This document shows positions 1-12,619 of a stretch of 64,000 nucleotides of DNA, one piece after another. The position numbers and the translations under genes are program-made. The notes under the pieces were generated by a model. That model had not been told where the DNA came from. It did no database searches and was given only the letters and a program-made list of their open reading frames with translations. The stretch's first letter is position 1. Every line of letters starts with the position of its first letter. The stretch comes from Blasia pusilla (Eukaryota > Marchantiophyta > Marchantiopsida > Blasiales). The stretch covers positions 17,236,001-17,300,000 of the forward strand of contig CM114275.1 of the NCBI GenBank assembly GCA_050084515.1. The letters run 5' to 3'.

Positions 1-2856
1 ATATATTATCGGTGAATACTAGAGTCCTGTGGAGCCCTAAATAATACCGCCACTTTCTCAAGCAATGGACCACCGCGAACAACTCTTTCTCGTGAGTGGG
101 CCATCTCCTTTCAATATCGCTAAGCTTCTTGCTCTCGTATGCTATAGGTCTCCCTTCTTGCACCAACATTCTTGCAACCGCGAAATCACTAGCATCGATA
201 TGCACTTCGAAAGGTTTGTCAAACTGCAGAAGCTTCAATACTGGTTCTTTCGATAGAATCTGCTACACTAGGCTGAATGCTTCATTAACTTCTTGGGTCC
301 AAGTCGTGTTGGCAAACTTTGCTGTCCAATCCGTGAGAGGTCTCACAATTCCCGAAAAGTTTTTCACATAAGTGCGATAGAACTGCACGGCACCTATGAA
401 CCTCCTCATCCCCTTTATGGTGGATGGGGATTCCCACTCGACAATCGCTTTCACCTTCTCCATGTTCGGACTGACGCCATCCGCGCTAACCACGTGACCC
501 AAGAATTTGATCTTGCTCAACCTGAATTTACTCTTCTCTAGATTCGCATACAACTAATTCACCCTTAGCTTTGACAAAACCGCTCTCACATGTCGAACGT
601 GCTCCTCTAGGGACTTCGAATAGATAAGTATGTCATCAATATAGATGATAAATACTCATCCATTTCCTTGTGAAAAATGGAGTTCATCAATGTGGTGAAC
701 GTCAGAGGCGCGTTACATATACCGAAAGGCATCACTACAAACTCAAAGGAACCGTATCTTGTCCTACACGCAATCTTCTCCACATCAGCCTCGGAAATCC
801 GGATCTTTTAATATCCAGACTTTAAGTACATCCTACTCAAATATCTCGCGCCTACCAGCCTATCGAAGAGATCATCTATCCTCGGAAGAGGATAATTGTT
901 CCAAACCGTCACTTTATTCAGCGCACGGTAATCAACACACAGCCTCATATTTCCATCCTTCTTCTACACAAACAGAACAGGTGCTCCATAAGGTGACTTG
1001 CTAGTCCTAATGTAACCCTTTTCCAAGAGCTCACTTAACTACTTTTTCAACTCAAGAAGTTCCTCCTTATTCAACCTATATGGTGCTTTTGAAGGTGGTT
1101 GGGAACTAGGTATGATCTCTATCTTATGATCGACGGCTCTATATGGCGGCAACTCAGTCGGAAGCTCATTTGTCAAGACATCCTCAAACTCCTTGACCAC
1201 TTCCTGGAGTGGTTCTGGGATTCCCCTTGAAGCAATGTCCTCATCTCTGCGTATTCTACTTGTAGCCTCCTCCACTTGTCTCATCAAGCAGAGAAACCCA
1301 TCCTCCAACTCGGTCATGCTTCTCCTTGTAATCGAGTTCACTAACTAATTTTTCGCTGGAACCTCACGGACCAACCGCACCTGCAACCATTTTTCTTTTA
1401 GCAAGACGCTCAACCTCAAGGGTCTACATCTTAACTCCACCTCATACACATCCAGGAATGTATTCCCCAAGACTCCGTCAATGCCATCCATTTCGCACAC
1501 ATTGAAATTCTCCTTCAACTCGAACCCAAGACCAACTCAGAATTCCGATGAGACTTGCCTCCTGCAAATCCTACTCGAATGGGCTCATCCTTCTTAGAGG
1601 TAGACAACCCCAGTTCCTTCACGATTCTCGGGCTTAGGAAGGAGTGCGAAGCACATGTATCCACGAGCAACAACACATCGCGATCAGCAATCTTGGATCT
1701 TAGGTACACTAAATTGTGCGTCCTCTTGGTGACCTCAAGGGACGTCTGGAGATCACCCGCCAATAGATGATTAGCAGCAAACGCAATCATACTCCCATTA
1801 CTAACCTTCGGTTTTGAACACACTTTCTCCAGGTGCCCCGGTTTGCCACAGTTGTAGCATATGACCTTGCCGTTCCCTGACTTAGAGTGCTGTCCTCCTC
1901 TCGGCTTTGCATGAAGTTCCACTCATTTTCTTTGTCGGGCAGCGACTCTCTGGATCGTCTGTGCCCCCACTCCAAACTCTTTTGAACGTCTCCTTATTTT
2001 TTGACTTCTTCGAAAAACCTTTTGGCTCAAAGGGTTTTTGGGTTTGGACTTCATCGTCCCCAATCGGGTCCGCTAGCTTTAGAAGATCCGCGCAGGTATC
2101 TGGAAACGTCGGCATTCGGAAAAGGGCCATTTCAGCGCTCGACTTGAGTCCACTAATGAAGATAGCCTTCTTCGCGTGCTCATCCATCTTTGAAAGAGAA
2201 GTCAATTTTGCACTAAACTCCCTCACATACGCGCTTAAGGAATGACTCTGCCGCATCTGCACGCATTCCACCGTGTCGCGCAACCCTTGGTACTCCGGAG
2301 TGAATCGATCACCAATCAACACCTTAAAATCCTCCCAACTCAGAGGTGACTTGCCGGCCAAATATTCCCCTTGTTGAGCTGTCCACCATTGTAGCCCATG
2401 ATCCTTCAGGAAAGTAACGGCTACCATCACCTTGTCCTGCTCAGCTGCCCTCTGCGCCTCAAAGTACAGTTCCAATTCCGTAAGGAAATCCTTCACTTTC
2501 CGCGAGCGCCCCACCCAAGTGAATGGCATGGGCAGGTTTGTCTTGCAGAGCTTTTTGCCCGCACCCGAAGTTCGGGTGGCCTCTAACTCTACAATCCGCT
2601 TGCTTTGCTGGGACATCTGCTCCACCAACAACTGCAATAAGTCCAACGTCTGACTTGACTCAATCGGTTCCCGTGAGTTTGGGCCGGACGGCCCCGCGGA
2701 AGGATTCGCCTCTAGAACGTCCTCACGTCTGGCGTTCAGCTCTTCGAGAGACTCTGTCTCTTCCATAGCATCACGGTCCGGCGTTGGTTCCTCTCTTGAT
2801 TCACGTTCCTTGATTCGGCACTTCTTGGGTTGTTCTCCCTCGATCGCCATTTTCAA
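1..2856 (-). mobile_element. Ty3/gypsy retrotransposon copy 1, gag-pol (left end outside the window, frames broken)
   Basis: This is the internal region of an LTR retrotransposon read on the minus strand. From its 5' end it carries a gag-like region (2856-1882, with a long acidic N-terminus), a CCHC zinc knuckle at 1859-1818 (CYNCGKPGHLEKVC), and a retropepsin-like stretch with 'LLVDTCASHSFLS'. Reverse transcriptase follows: 'MPFGICNAPLTF' near 690-740, the catalytic 'YIDD' near 630, and 'FLGHVVSADGV' near 500. The start of RNase H, with 'HIDASDFAV', lies near 190-220. The domain order gag-PR-RT-RNH is typical of Ty3/gypsy. The integrase and 3' LTR would lie left of the window. Frames are broken by stops, for example at 1039-1041 and near 810, so this copy is not expected to be autonomous. 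It belongs to the same family as the copy at 49186-52214. Confidence 0.93.
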
Positions 2857-2986
2857 GCCAACTCACTCAGATCTCCTCCTCATTTCTTGTGTCCCTCCTC
2901 GAGCGTTTGAGTCTAGCCGCTACCTTGAGTTTTCCCAAGCGTCCGGTTGATCCCACCACCCCAAGTTCTCGCTCAGCAAGGGTTAG

Positions 2987-2998
2987 CTCAGATACCAC
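2987..2998 (-). promoter_or_regulatory. Primer-binding site of gypsy copy 1
   Basis: On the minus strand, directly inside the LTR edge, the sequence reads TGGTATCTGAGC. It differs by one base from the initiator-Met tRNA-complementary site TGGTATCAGAGC used by many plant Ty3/gypsy elements. The second copy (51199-51210) has the exact form. The site fixes the inner boundary of the LTR. Confidence 0.8.
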
Positions 2999-2999
2999 T

Positions 3000-3989
3000 T
3001 GTCGTGCCCCTACTCTCCTTGAAAGCCAATCTTTATTATTGCGGAAGCGTATGTTCAGTAGGACACGATCTCATCACCAATCTGCACCCAAACACGCACT
3101 CTCGTTAGTCGGGTTTGGGCCAACCAGCGTTCCAACCCATTGAGTTCTCAACTCGGCATCTCATCAAGCTCAACCTTCCTTACTTCCTAGTTCCCAAAAC
3201 ATGGCAAGTCCTTCAAGACTTGGAACAGACTTCCTGATTAGTCCAGGAACCTAAAATGGCACTTGCGCGCCTAGCGATCCCAACTGTTCAACGGACCTCA
3301 TATGAGTTCCAAACCGAGACCCAAGTAATTGAGTCGCGGGGTGAAGTCCAAGAGGGATGTCTAAAATTGCCTTCATAGACTTGGTTCAAGTTTTCCAACC
3401 CAACCCCAAACTCTCGATCCGTTCCATGCCCTTGAGTGGCCCAAAGTGGGGTTCGAGTTCCAAGCACTCTTGGAGACCTTCCCCCTTCCTAGTACTTCAG
3501 GGGTTCTCCAATATCCCCCCTTTGGAAAAGGAGGGTCGGCCCCTTCATTGTGGCCCTCAACCCGACTCTACTTACAGTCGTTTTTTGGGTTGTTCCTTAG
3601 CCGCTGCTCATGCGTTTGCAAAGATCTTTAGTTCGTTTGAACTGTCTTTCCATAAGTCTTCCAACGCACCCTTTTCAATCCAAACGCATCTTGGATCTAA
3701 AATTTATGGCCATAAATACAGTCAAAAACTCTCAAACGCTAGTGGCGTCCCAAATCTGAATTCTTCCTTTGGCAACCCACTTTCTAGACTCAACTCTTTT
3801 CAAGTCTTGTTCCGCGTTTGGTCCAGGTTTCTCAGTCGCGACCAAAACATCTGAAATGCGAAGCCTTGCTTGCATCCTGTCTCTTGTCTCTTCTTCGAGA
3901 CCACTCCAACGCACAAACCGTCTTAGCGTGAGCCCCCTAATGTCCTGATGTTCCGCTTTGGCACTCGTTTGGTCATGAGGGTCGCAACA
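3000..3989 (-). repeat. 5' LTR of gypsy copy 1
   Basis: A 990-bp long terminal repeat starting TGTCG and ending GCAACA. Its boundaries come from three observations: the adjacent primer-binding site, the terminal inverted repeat TGTCG/CGACA seen perfectly in the second copy, and end-to-end similarity to 51211-52214. Diverged relatives occur at 28982-29919 (continued at 34463-34501) and at 34502-35504. Small open frames inside it are shadows. Confidence 0.9.
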
Positions 3990-3992
3990 ATC

Positions 3993-5127
3993 ATGGCAAG
4001 ACGACAACAAGAGATGGATGAATTGTTGCGATGGAGAGCAAGAGGTAACGTGGGAGAACTCACCTCTAAGACAACCCTACTTGAGGGTTGTCTCGTGAAG
4101 GAGGTTGATATGCCTCTATGATGTTGGTACCAATGCCTCTTAATCCGAACACACAAGTGCAAGATCTTTTGGATTCGATGAAGGCAATTGGAGTATGTGA
4201 AGGAGGGTCCCTCACGCCAAACAACTCGCCCAAATGCATGATCTGCTTCAACCCCATTGCTTCAGAAGGTTGCTACGTGAGAGGCACATGTAAAGCTTGT
4301 TATTGGAATCCATATTGTCTTCAAAAGGCCATGCTACTATCTCGCAAGTATCCAACTTGTCAACAAGCTTGGTCAAGAAGACTCTATCAGCTTTTCAGCA
4401 TATCTTTCTATGCTCCTAATGGCAATGCACCACCCACTTATCGCAAATTAACCCAGAGCAAGAAAATTTCACTTTCAGTTTGGGAGATCGTAGCCCTGGA
4501 TCGAACTATAACCCCGAAGTCAAGATAGATGGGGTGGTTCAAGCAGAAATCCCTCGCCAACAGAGGATTGATCGGGCAATGCGAGCGTGGTTGGTCCGCT
4601 TCATTGACATGTAGGATCGAGGAGAGCTCATCCACGGAACAACCATTGATCTCCAAAATCAAGGGGGGGAAAACTTCTTCTTTGCTCAAGGGTTGAATTT
4701 ACAAGAAGTTCGAGATGCCCTCAACACAACTCGAGAACTTGTGTTAAACCATCATCAAAATCCATTGATGGATGAGCTTTTTTTTAGGAGACTTGAATTG
4801 ATCTTGCCACCTTTCTTATGGCAAGATATTCCTTAAAAGAGAGAAGGCGGATATCCTCGAACATACTATTACTCTCGTCAAATGCAGGAGGAACTCTTTG
4901 GATTCTTCGAGAGAGAGTTGGAGATGTTTCCGACACAGCCAACACAAGAAACTGATGATGGTGAAGCTGATGTTGAGTCGGAAAGGACTATTCCTCGTGG
5001 AGGTTGGACGCGCGTGACTAGAACTAGGGGAAGAGGAGGAAGAAATGGTGAGACGTCGGCACCGGTGTTACATATATCGAATGATGAATCTATTAGAGAG
5101 AATAAGTTGATATTTATATATTTGTAA
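3993..5127 (+). pseudogene. Broken gene with RING-like cysteine cluster
   Basis: Coding-like sequence starts four bases outside the gypsy LTR with an ATG at 3993 ('MARRQQEMDELLRW') and continues in shifted frames: 4118-4528, about 4530-4830, and 4882-5127. The second segment has a CxxC pair followed by spaced cysteines ('PKCMICFNPIASEGC', then 'CKACYWNPYC' and 'KYPTC'), which recalls a RING-type zinc finger, but the His ligand is not clear. The last segment is acidic and then Arg/Gly-rich ('TRTRGRGGRNGE'). At least two frameshifts and in-frame stops (for example near 4612 and 4835) separate the parts, so I read it as a decayed gene. It could be a host gene fragment or an accessory gene of a transposon. 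I do not recognise a specific family. Confidence 0.45.
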
Positions 5128-5129
5128 TG

Positions 5130-5890
5130 TACAAAAGTATTAGGTTCCTCTCAATCCAGTTGTTTTGTGGGCTACTCCTCATTTGTTGTAAAAAAATTTC
5201 AAAATATTCCACGAAGGAAACTTGTGGATGTCAACCGATCACGAATGTTGTCCATGAAGTGAGTTCATGAAATGGGTGAATTTTTTTCTCTTGGGTTATA
5301 AACCTTTGGATAAGGTGGAAGGTACCATAATTGAATGATTTGTTTGATATAAATTTAATTTTTTATTAGAAATTCCTAAAAATTTACTAACTCATCAAAA
5401 TAAGCAATTTTCTTTTATTTACTAAAAGATGGGGATTGGAAAAGGGATTAATTTTTTTTCCAAAATTAATGAAGAAAAAAAAATATAAAAATTGTATTGT
5501 AAAGGAAAATAATGTATAATTTTTATAGTGACCAATATTGCATGGGGTAGAATTTGAAAAGGACTTTGGTGGAATAGAAAACCAAAATTACTTATTAATT
5601 TATTTTTTATTTAATACTATAATAGGTGAATATTAATATTACTAAATTTTTATAGATTTGAAAATATTAGATAAATAAATTTAGAGGTGCCTTCATTCAT
5701 ATGTAATGGAAAAGGAAATTTAATTTTAATGGTGAATGAATAGATTTGAATTGAGTTTCATAGAAGGATGAATTTACTCTAGGGAGTAGGATATTATTTA
5801 CATTTGATTGAGTGTAATTACTTACAAGAGTGAAATGTAATAACTCTTCTAACATTCTATAGAATATTGCAGATGGTCCCCAAGTAACAT
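5130..5890. other. AT-rich spacer, no gene seen
   Basis: About 760 bases of A/T-rich sequence with short poly-A and poly-T runs. No open frame, RNA gene or recognisable repeat is visible apart from short fragments. Confidence 0.6.
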
Positions 5891-5894
5891 CTAC

Positions 5895-7190
5895 CACTCT
5901 CGCAAAGTCTCATCCCAAATTAAATTTAAAATGACCTTTTGGACCCGAAGCAGATAACCTTGAATGAAAAAAATAGGATCTTTAACCGGACATCTTGTCA
6001 AACGTTTCCATCTTGAGCTAAAATTTAGCCCATGTGGTCTCCAAGGTGCATCTAGCACTCTTGCCAAGTTTAAGGCAAAATGGAGTTGGGACCACAAGCT
6101 CAAAAAGTGGCAAGTCCATTTTGGATCCGAACCATTCATTTTTCATCTTGTCCAACTTTCACATTTTGAAGTGAAATTTGTCCCATGTGTTCCCCAAAGT
6201 TCATGTTAAACTCTAGTAAAATCTCATGAAAAATGGAGTTGTGAGCAAAAGCCTAAAAAATACTAACTCCTTTTTGGACCCGAACCATCAGACCTTCTAT
6301 GAAAAAATGATTTTTTCATTTTTCATCTTGTCCAACTTTCCCATCTTGAGGTGAAATTTGCATAACATGGTCACCAAGGTGCATGTGACACTGTTGCCAA
6401 GTTTCACTCAAAATGGAGTTGTGAGAAAAAGCTAAAAAATTACTAACTCCTTTTTGGACCTAAACCACCATACCTTCTATCAAAATAATATTTTTTCATT
6501 TTTCACCTTGTCTTAATTTCTCATCCCCAAGGTGCATGTAGAGCACTCTTGCAAAGTTTCAGGAAAAATGAAGTTGTGAGCAAACGCTCAAAAATTACTA
6601 ACTTCTTTTTGGACCTGAACCATTAAACTTTGAATAAAAAGAAGGTCTTATGATTTTCCACCTTTTCCACCTTTCTCATCTTGAAATGAAATTTGGCCCA
6701 CATGGTCTCCAAGATGCATCTAGAAATCTTGCCAATTTTCATGCAAAATGGATATGTGAGCAAAAGTTCAAAATTTACTAACTCCTTTTTGGACCCGAAC
6801 CATCAACCCTTGAATGAAAAGAAGGTCTTATGATTTTTCACCTTGTGCACCTTTCTGAACTTGATATGAAATTTGGCCCACAAGCGCAAAAATTTGCAAG
6901 TCCTTTTTGGACCCAAACCATTAGACCTATCAAAATAAGGTTTTTTAATTTTTCATCTTGTCCAACTTTGTCATCTTGAGCTTGAATTTAGCCAACATGG
7001 TCCCCAAGGTGACTCTAGCACTCTTGTCAAGTTTCAGGAAAAATATAGTTTTAAGAAAAAGCTCAAAAATTACTAACTCCTTTTTGGACCATCAGACCTT
7101 CTATGAAATAATTGTTTTTAAATTTTTTCATCTTGGTCCCTAGGCTACACTTGGTCCCTAGGGTGCATGTTACACTCTTGCCAAGTTTAA
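5895..7190. repeat. Degenerate satellite array, left part
   Basis: A run of related units. Each contains versions of 'ACTAACTCCTTTTTGGACC', 'ATTTTTCATCTTGTCCAAC', 'CACTCTTGCCAAGTTT' and 'CAAAATGGAGTTGTGAG', in that order. Successive occurrences of the last motif are spaced about 149, 182, 155 and 180 bases apart, giving a unit of about 180 bp with shortened variants near 150 bp. The units are well diverged, so the array is old. It continues at 8403-9125 after a LINE insertion. Confidence 0.85.
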
Positions 7191-8402
7191 ATGGTAAATA
7201 GATTAAGCCCGTGGGACCCAAAGGGTCAAAAGGCTGAAAAACACATTACAAGTCATTCATTCACTGACCCAGAAAAAAGTTCCTAAAGACCTTCTTCTAG
7301 CTACTGCCTAGAGCACTTGAGCGATGAATAATGATGTCCCTAATTTAACAACCTAAATCATAAGGCACTAGCTGTAGCAAAGAATAGAAATTCTCCACAT
7401 CTATTTTATGAGCTAGTCTAATCTCTTCATACCTTAGACGTATAAAAAACACGTGCTCTTCATCCTCATTACTGTCTCTGTCACATAACTTACAGATTCG
7501 TTCACTTCTATCAATATTAAGTCATCGTCCTTCCTCAATTCCTAGCCTATGAGACCCAGTTCTATGTCCTGCAATGGTATGACGTAAGAACGTGAAGATC
7601 CCCGCGAGTAGGTATCCTTGTTCACAATATACAAGCATAGGATTAACATTAAGTTGATAAAACTCCATTTTGGTATCCGCAGTTCTCCACATGATGTTGA
7701 GAAATTGCTTCTGTAGATTTTCGCGGAGTGCCATCGGTTTTAAGTCCCAATCCTGTTCCGCCACATTCCACTTTGAAGACCAAGTCACCATATCCGCCAT
7801 CCACCCTATAGAAGATGTGGCTCGCAAAGCTTAATGAGGAGGCGAGAAACATCTCACCCTTGCGATATAAGTGATGGTCAAGTAAAGAGCTTTAGCCTCT
7901 AGAGGAAGACAACCTGTTTCCGCAAGAAGAATGGCATAAGGAGTTTGGTTTCTTACACCCAATTTTTCTTGTAGAAAGATCTTTTGCATCCCCTCCACGC
8001 GCTCCCAATCTGTCTTCTTACAACTAGGGCCCCAAATAAGACCACCGACAACACTAAGCTCCTAAATAAGAACTTCCTAAGATCCCAAGACACAAGATGA
8101 GCTCTTCTACTCCGATTTGAAAATGAATATAGAGTTTTGTAACCAACTTCTACTCTCTTTTGCACGCAAAGTGCCCAACTATAGTCATGAGAAAAATCAA
8201 TTCCTAGATATTTGTAACTCTTCACTTGTTCTAATTGTAGACCTTTGTAAAAGAACGAGAACTTGGATCTAGTACCCACTATAATGACTTTATATTTTTC
8301 CATATTAACCTCCATCTGATTCTGGGTACAAAACCTCGCCAAAGTATCGAGGTGTTTTTGTAAACTAATGCCATCACGTGCCAGTAATATGATATCATCT
8401 GC
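7191..8402 (-). mobile_element. 5'-truncated L1-like LINE inserted in the satellite array
   Basis: This is the 3' part of a LINE on the minus strand. The element's 3' end ('CTATTTACCATTT') lies at 7191. The C-terminal region of ORF2 and the end of reverse transcriptase (7522-8342) follow, with 'KSYKYLGIDFSHDYSWALC' and 'TGSHRLGIEEGR' matching the longer copy at 29920-34463. The element breaks off at about 8402 inside the reverse-transcriptase catalytic region (DD still visible), and the satellite resumes on the next base. Frames contain several stops and shifts. 5' truncation is the normal outcome of target-primed reverse transcription. Confidence 0.88.
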
Positions 8403-9125
8403 AAAATAGAGTTGTGAGAAAAAGTCAAAAAATTACTAACTCCTTTTTGGACCCGAACCATCAGATCTTTTATCAAAATAAGGTTTTATCATTTTTCATC
8501 TTGTCCAACTTTCACATTTTGAACTGAAATTTGTCCCACGTGTTTTCCAAGGTGCATGCTAAACTCTAGTAAAGTCTCATGCAAAATATAGTTGTGAGAA
8601 AAAGCCCAAAAACTCCTTTTTGGACTCGACCATCAGACCTTCTATGAAAAAATGGTTTTTTCATTTTTCATCTTGTCCAACTTTCTCATCTTGAGAAGAA
8701 ATTTGCACAACATGGTCCCCAAGATGCATGTGACACTCTTGCCAAGTTTTAGTCAAAATGGAGTTGTGAGAAAAAGCTAAAAAATTACTAACTCCTTTTT
8801 GGACCTAAACCATCAGACCTTCTATTAAAATAAGATTTTTTCATTTTTCACCTTGTCTTACTTTCTCATCTTGAGGTTAAATTTTTTCTACATGGTTTCT
8901 AAGGTGCATGTTCCACTCTTGCCAAGTTTCAACCAAAATGGAGTTGTGAGGAAAACCTCAAAAATTTGTAAGTACCTTTTGGCTACGAACCACTAAACCT
9001 TCAATGGAAAGAAGGTTTTTTCATTTTTCATCATGTCCAACTTTCCCAAGTTGTGTTTGTAGCACTCTTGAAAAGTTTTGAGCAAAATAGAGTTGTGACC
9101 ACGAGCTCAAAAATCAGACTTACCA
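8403..9125. repeat. Degenerate satellite array, right part
   Basis: Continues the 5895-7190 array. The 'CAAAAT(G/A)GAGTTGTGA' landmark recurs at about 8403, 8581, 8754, 8934 and 9083, at intervals of 178, 173, 180 and 149 bases. Confidence 0.85.
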
Positions 9126-9342
9126 ATTTCACCTTCAATGTAAAAATAAATGCTTGATTAGTGAGAAGTATATAAAAAGGAATGTCATAAAAATGACATT
9201 TTTACAATAAGCAACACAAAACAAGTTTGCCATAGCTATCTACTAATCCACATGACTAAATTTTGTAATTACTCTTCTAGTCTAGGTCTATGGTTGGGTC
9301 TGATGGATTAAGATGTAAGCGGTAATTTGGCGGCTCAATAGT

Positions 9343-11870
9343 TCAAAGTCGGGTGGATCGGCCACGAGTTCCTATTGCACTTGTTTCATCATCGGAGGAA
9401 ATGTATGGACTATCCATGCTATGATTGATGGGTTGAGAGTTTGGAACCATACGTATGAGAACATCATTAGCATTAGGCTCATCAACTAAGTCCACCGTTT
9501 CAGCGCTCAAAGATTGTGGAGGAGTATCTCGCATATGCTCACTAGACTCGGTAGAATAATTATGAACTCCTACTGGTGCAACAATCTGAGGGTCATAGGT
9601 CATGTTAGGAGAAGTGTTGGGCAGATTGGATTTGCTTGAAGTCCTCCATTGTTGCTCTTCTTTGTGCTCTCGAATCCAATATTCCATTTCAACATCATCT
9701 TCATCTCTTCCAATCCCCTCGGAATCAAAATTTTCAGTGTTGCCGATATGAGTATCCTCTCTCCCTTTGATGCCATGAATTCCACATATCACATCCACCT
9801 CCTCTAGTTCCTCATGTTGCAAGTCAAGGTTATCTTCATAATTACCATCATGATTTCTTGCATGCAAGCTAGATTCACTACCATCTTCTACTACCCTTCT
9901 AGCTTGTTCTTGTCCATCCCTTTCTGAAAAGTATTGCTCCTACAAGAGCCCTTTTCTTGATTTCCAAGAAACACCCTTGTCTCCAAATTGAGTTTGTGTA
10001 GATATAAACTGGCACGCTCGTTGGTCAATTTATCCCTTGATTTTGCATGCTCCACCAATCAGAGGAACTTAGTGAATCAACAACTCCCCTATCAAATTCA
10101 TCCACAAATATTTCCTGATGGTTCATAATGTTGCCCAACTCTCGCAAGCACGTTGCCACATAAGAATTAGCTTCGGTGACATTGAGGCCATCCACCCCCG
10201 TTGCATAAAGTTTCAAATATTGTTTGAAATCTCTCATGCACTCAGCATTTGAAGTGACGTCTTGAACACTATCAAGAAGATTGTAAGGGGCGAGAATGTA
10301 GCCTATTGCATGTAACTTGTTGTGGATAAGTCCTAGAAATAACATTGACCATCTCTATAGCTTTAGACATTATGAAAAAATAATCGCGACCCCTTCCACC
10401 CACACCAGGCCATGGAGTCACACAAAAAAAAGCGAGTCTCTTGCATTATCTAAAAAATATGGCAATAAATAGGCCCAATCATTGCGTTATCACCATCACA
10501 CTCTCTCAAGAGAATAAAAGTTGGTTGAGCCACAACAAACAACTCCTCATCCTTCATCCAAAAATCGTGATTGGCCACAGTAGTCTCAATCTCTCGTGCC
10601 TCGCATCCCTGCCATTGAAATACTCCCTAAAAGCATTGGTGGCAACCAAGGCGTGGAACGCCTCCCTCGATTCTAAGACGTGTCCCAACATGATAAAATT
10701 TGTCGCAAAGCATAAACAATCGTCTCTTCATTGGATTGGTTTCCATGAATTTGGTCATCACCCAATTTCTAGTCTTCACAAATACTACCATCTCATGAGC
10801 TTGTGCAAAAATCCTATCCACCCAAGGCCATTTATCCCACTCTTCGTACACTAGATCAAGAGAATGTGATGCGCATCCACCCAAAAGATTATGAGGGAAC
10901 TTTGCTTCGATAAGTTTCCCTACTGCTTGCTCATTGCTAGCATTGTCTGTCACAAGTTGCAACAAATTCTCTGGATCGATGCGCATGATAGTCCTCTCTA
11001 TGTGACCTGCCAACCATTCCGCCATTTTGGGATTCCCCTTTGGTGTCTTTTGACTCAATCATGACCTCACCTTGTGGAGAGGAGACCATTATGTTCACTA
11101 AAGACTCACTCCTCATATTGGTCCAAGAATCCGTTATGATCGTAGCCCCCAAACGCAAATTTTCCAATATACCATCCACCTTTTCCTTCACCTTCCCCAT
11201 ATGTTTCTCAAGTAGGGTGGTGCGCAACGAATTGTGACTAGGACCTGAGTAATCCTTCACCTTTGTTGTTGCCAACAGTGCTTGTTTGAAAGCATCTTGA
11301 CGTACTACATTGAATGGTATTCCACATTCGTAGAAACACTTCGCCCACATGTCATTCACAACTTCTATTCATTGGATGTTGAAAGAATAGCTCAGATCAG
11401 CTTGCTTCTTCCCAGAATTACTACTCCCTCGAATGGGCCCAACAACTCCTCTACTTTCCTGGAGACTGTCACCCAGTGGCATGTCCGCAATCCCATCAAT
11501 ATTTTGTACAACATAAACACTATGTTTTTTTTTTTACAAACCTATTTGTAATGGAGTCATCTCTTCCACTTCACTTGAAGGTCTCGCTTCCCTTCTTTGT
11601 CCATTTCCCACTAGTACCCTGTTTCGGAGATCCCGTTGCACGCTGGGAGGGACCTTCACACATAATTTGGCATGATGGGTATTCTGATTCCCATCCTTTG
11701 TCTTTCGTCTCTCTCATGTAAAGTGCTCCACCATCCGCGTGCTATGATAGGTCTTCATAGAATAGGAACAATACTTGCACTGCCATCTGCTTGATGCTCC
11801 ACCTTCCATCTGTACATCTTCTCAATGTTCCTTCCCAATCTGTTGGAGTTCTCTGGCTTTGGTCATGACT
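9343..11870 (-). pseudogene. hAT-like transposase with BED finger and DUF659-type core (decayed)
   Basis: Read on the minus strand, the gene starts with a BED-type zinc-finger remnant at about 11720-11790 ('WQCKYCSYSMKTYHSTRMVE', with CxxC and a downstream His). A DUF659-like segment follows (11359-10937, 'GATIITDSWTNMRSESLVNI'). Next is the hAT core with 'LVTDNASNEQAVGK' and 'GGCASHSLDL' (11058-10627), then a segment with 'IHNKLHAIGYILAPYN' and 'LSSSDWWSMQNQG' (10345-10025). The tail is long and acidic (9867-9343). hAT transposases act as DNA-cutting enzymes of cut-and-paste transposons. DUF659 proteins in plants are mostly transposon-derived. The parts lie in different frames with stops between them, so this copy is probably dead, although some breaks could be unrecognised introns. 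Terminal inverted repeats were not found. Confidence 0.85.
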
Positions 11871-12124
11871 ACATGCACTCACTAACCCCACTTAACAATA
11901 TTTGGAAAATTTGCAACAATCTTCTATGTCAATATTAGTATATATCGATTAGTAAAATGTATGCAAATTACACCAAATATTATCCGTGAATGCTCCAAGA
12001 ACAAAACTTGGAACTCTCACTATGAACAAGAAAGATCAATATTCTAACCTAGATAACCGAGATACCTTTAGTATTAGGATTATCTAGTGGCAAAACATAT
12101 TCTCACTTATCAAGTTCAACTATC

Positions 12125-12128
<4 letters not shown>

Positions 12129-12166
<38 letters not shown>
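12129..12166. repeat. (GA)n microsatellite
   Basis: Uninterrupted GA dinucleotide run of about 38 bases inside the AT-rich stretch 11870-12600, which otherwise holds nothing I can identify. Confidence 0.97.
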
Positions 12167-12169
<3 letters not shown>

Positions 12170-12619
12170 AGGGAGGAATGAGATTATGAGGGTATACAAA
12201 AAATGAGCAAGTTTATATAGGGGAGGATGGACGGAGAGAATTAACCCTTATAACTCCCCAAATCATCTACCCCCACTTACAAATTGATTACTAAACCATC
12301 TCCATTAATTTTCTTTAATAAACCTATTTTTATTCTCTTATTAGATTCCTTCTTGACCTATCATAACTTCTTGATCTAGTTTAAATTTCCAAAAGACCTA
12401 TTTTGCAATACAACCACCCTATTCAAATCAATTTTAATATTGTCATTCCTTTCTCCATCACTAAGATCCCAAATTCATCAATTACTGTCATTTCTAATTA
12501 ACCTATATTCTCCCACAATAACCCTATTCCAACCTCTCAAACCGTCAATCACGCAAACCATACTAGTTACACAATTTATTTAATACGTCACTCAAATCAT
12601 AGGGCCCGCCCACAACTCC

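Noticed and set aside
3357-3854. 165-codon plus-strand open frame
   Set aside because: It lies wholly within the gypsy LTR. A similar open frame in copy 2 (51586-52080) reflects shared LTR sequence, not a gene. I saw no motif.
9181-9200. AATGTCAT/ATGACATT hairpin as a terminator
   Set aside because: The 8-bp palindrome is in AT-rich nuclear DNA, where rho-independent terminators do not apply. It is probably chance.
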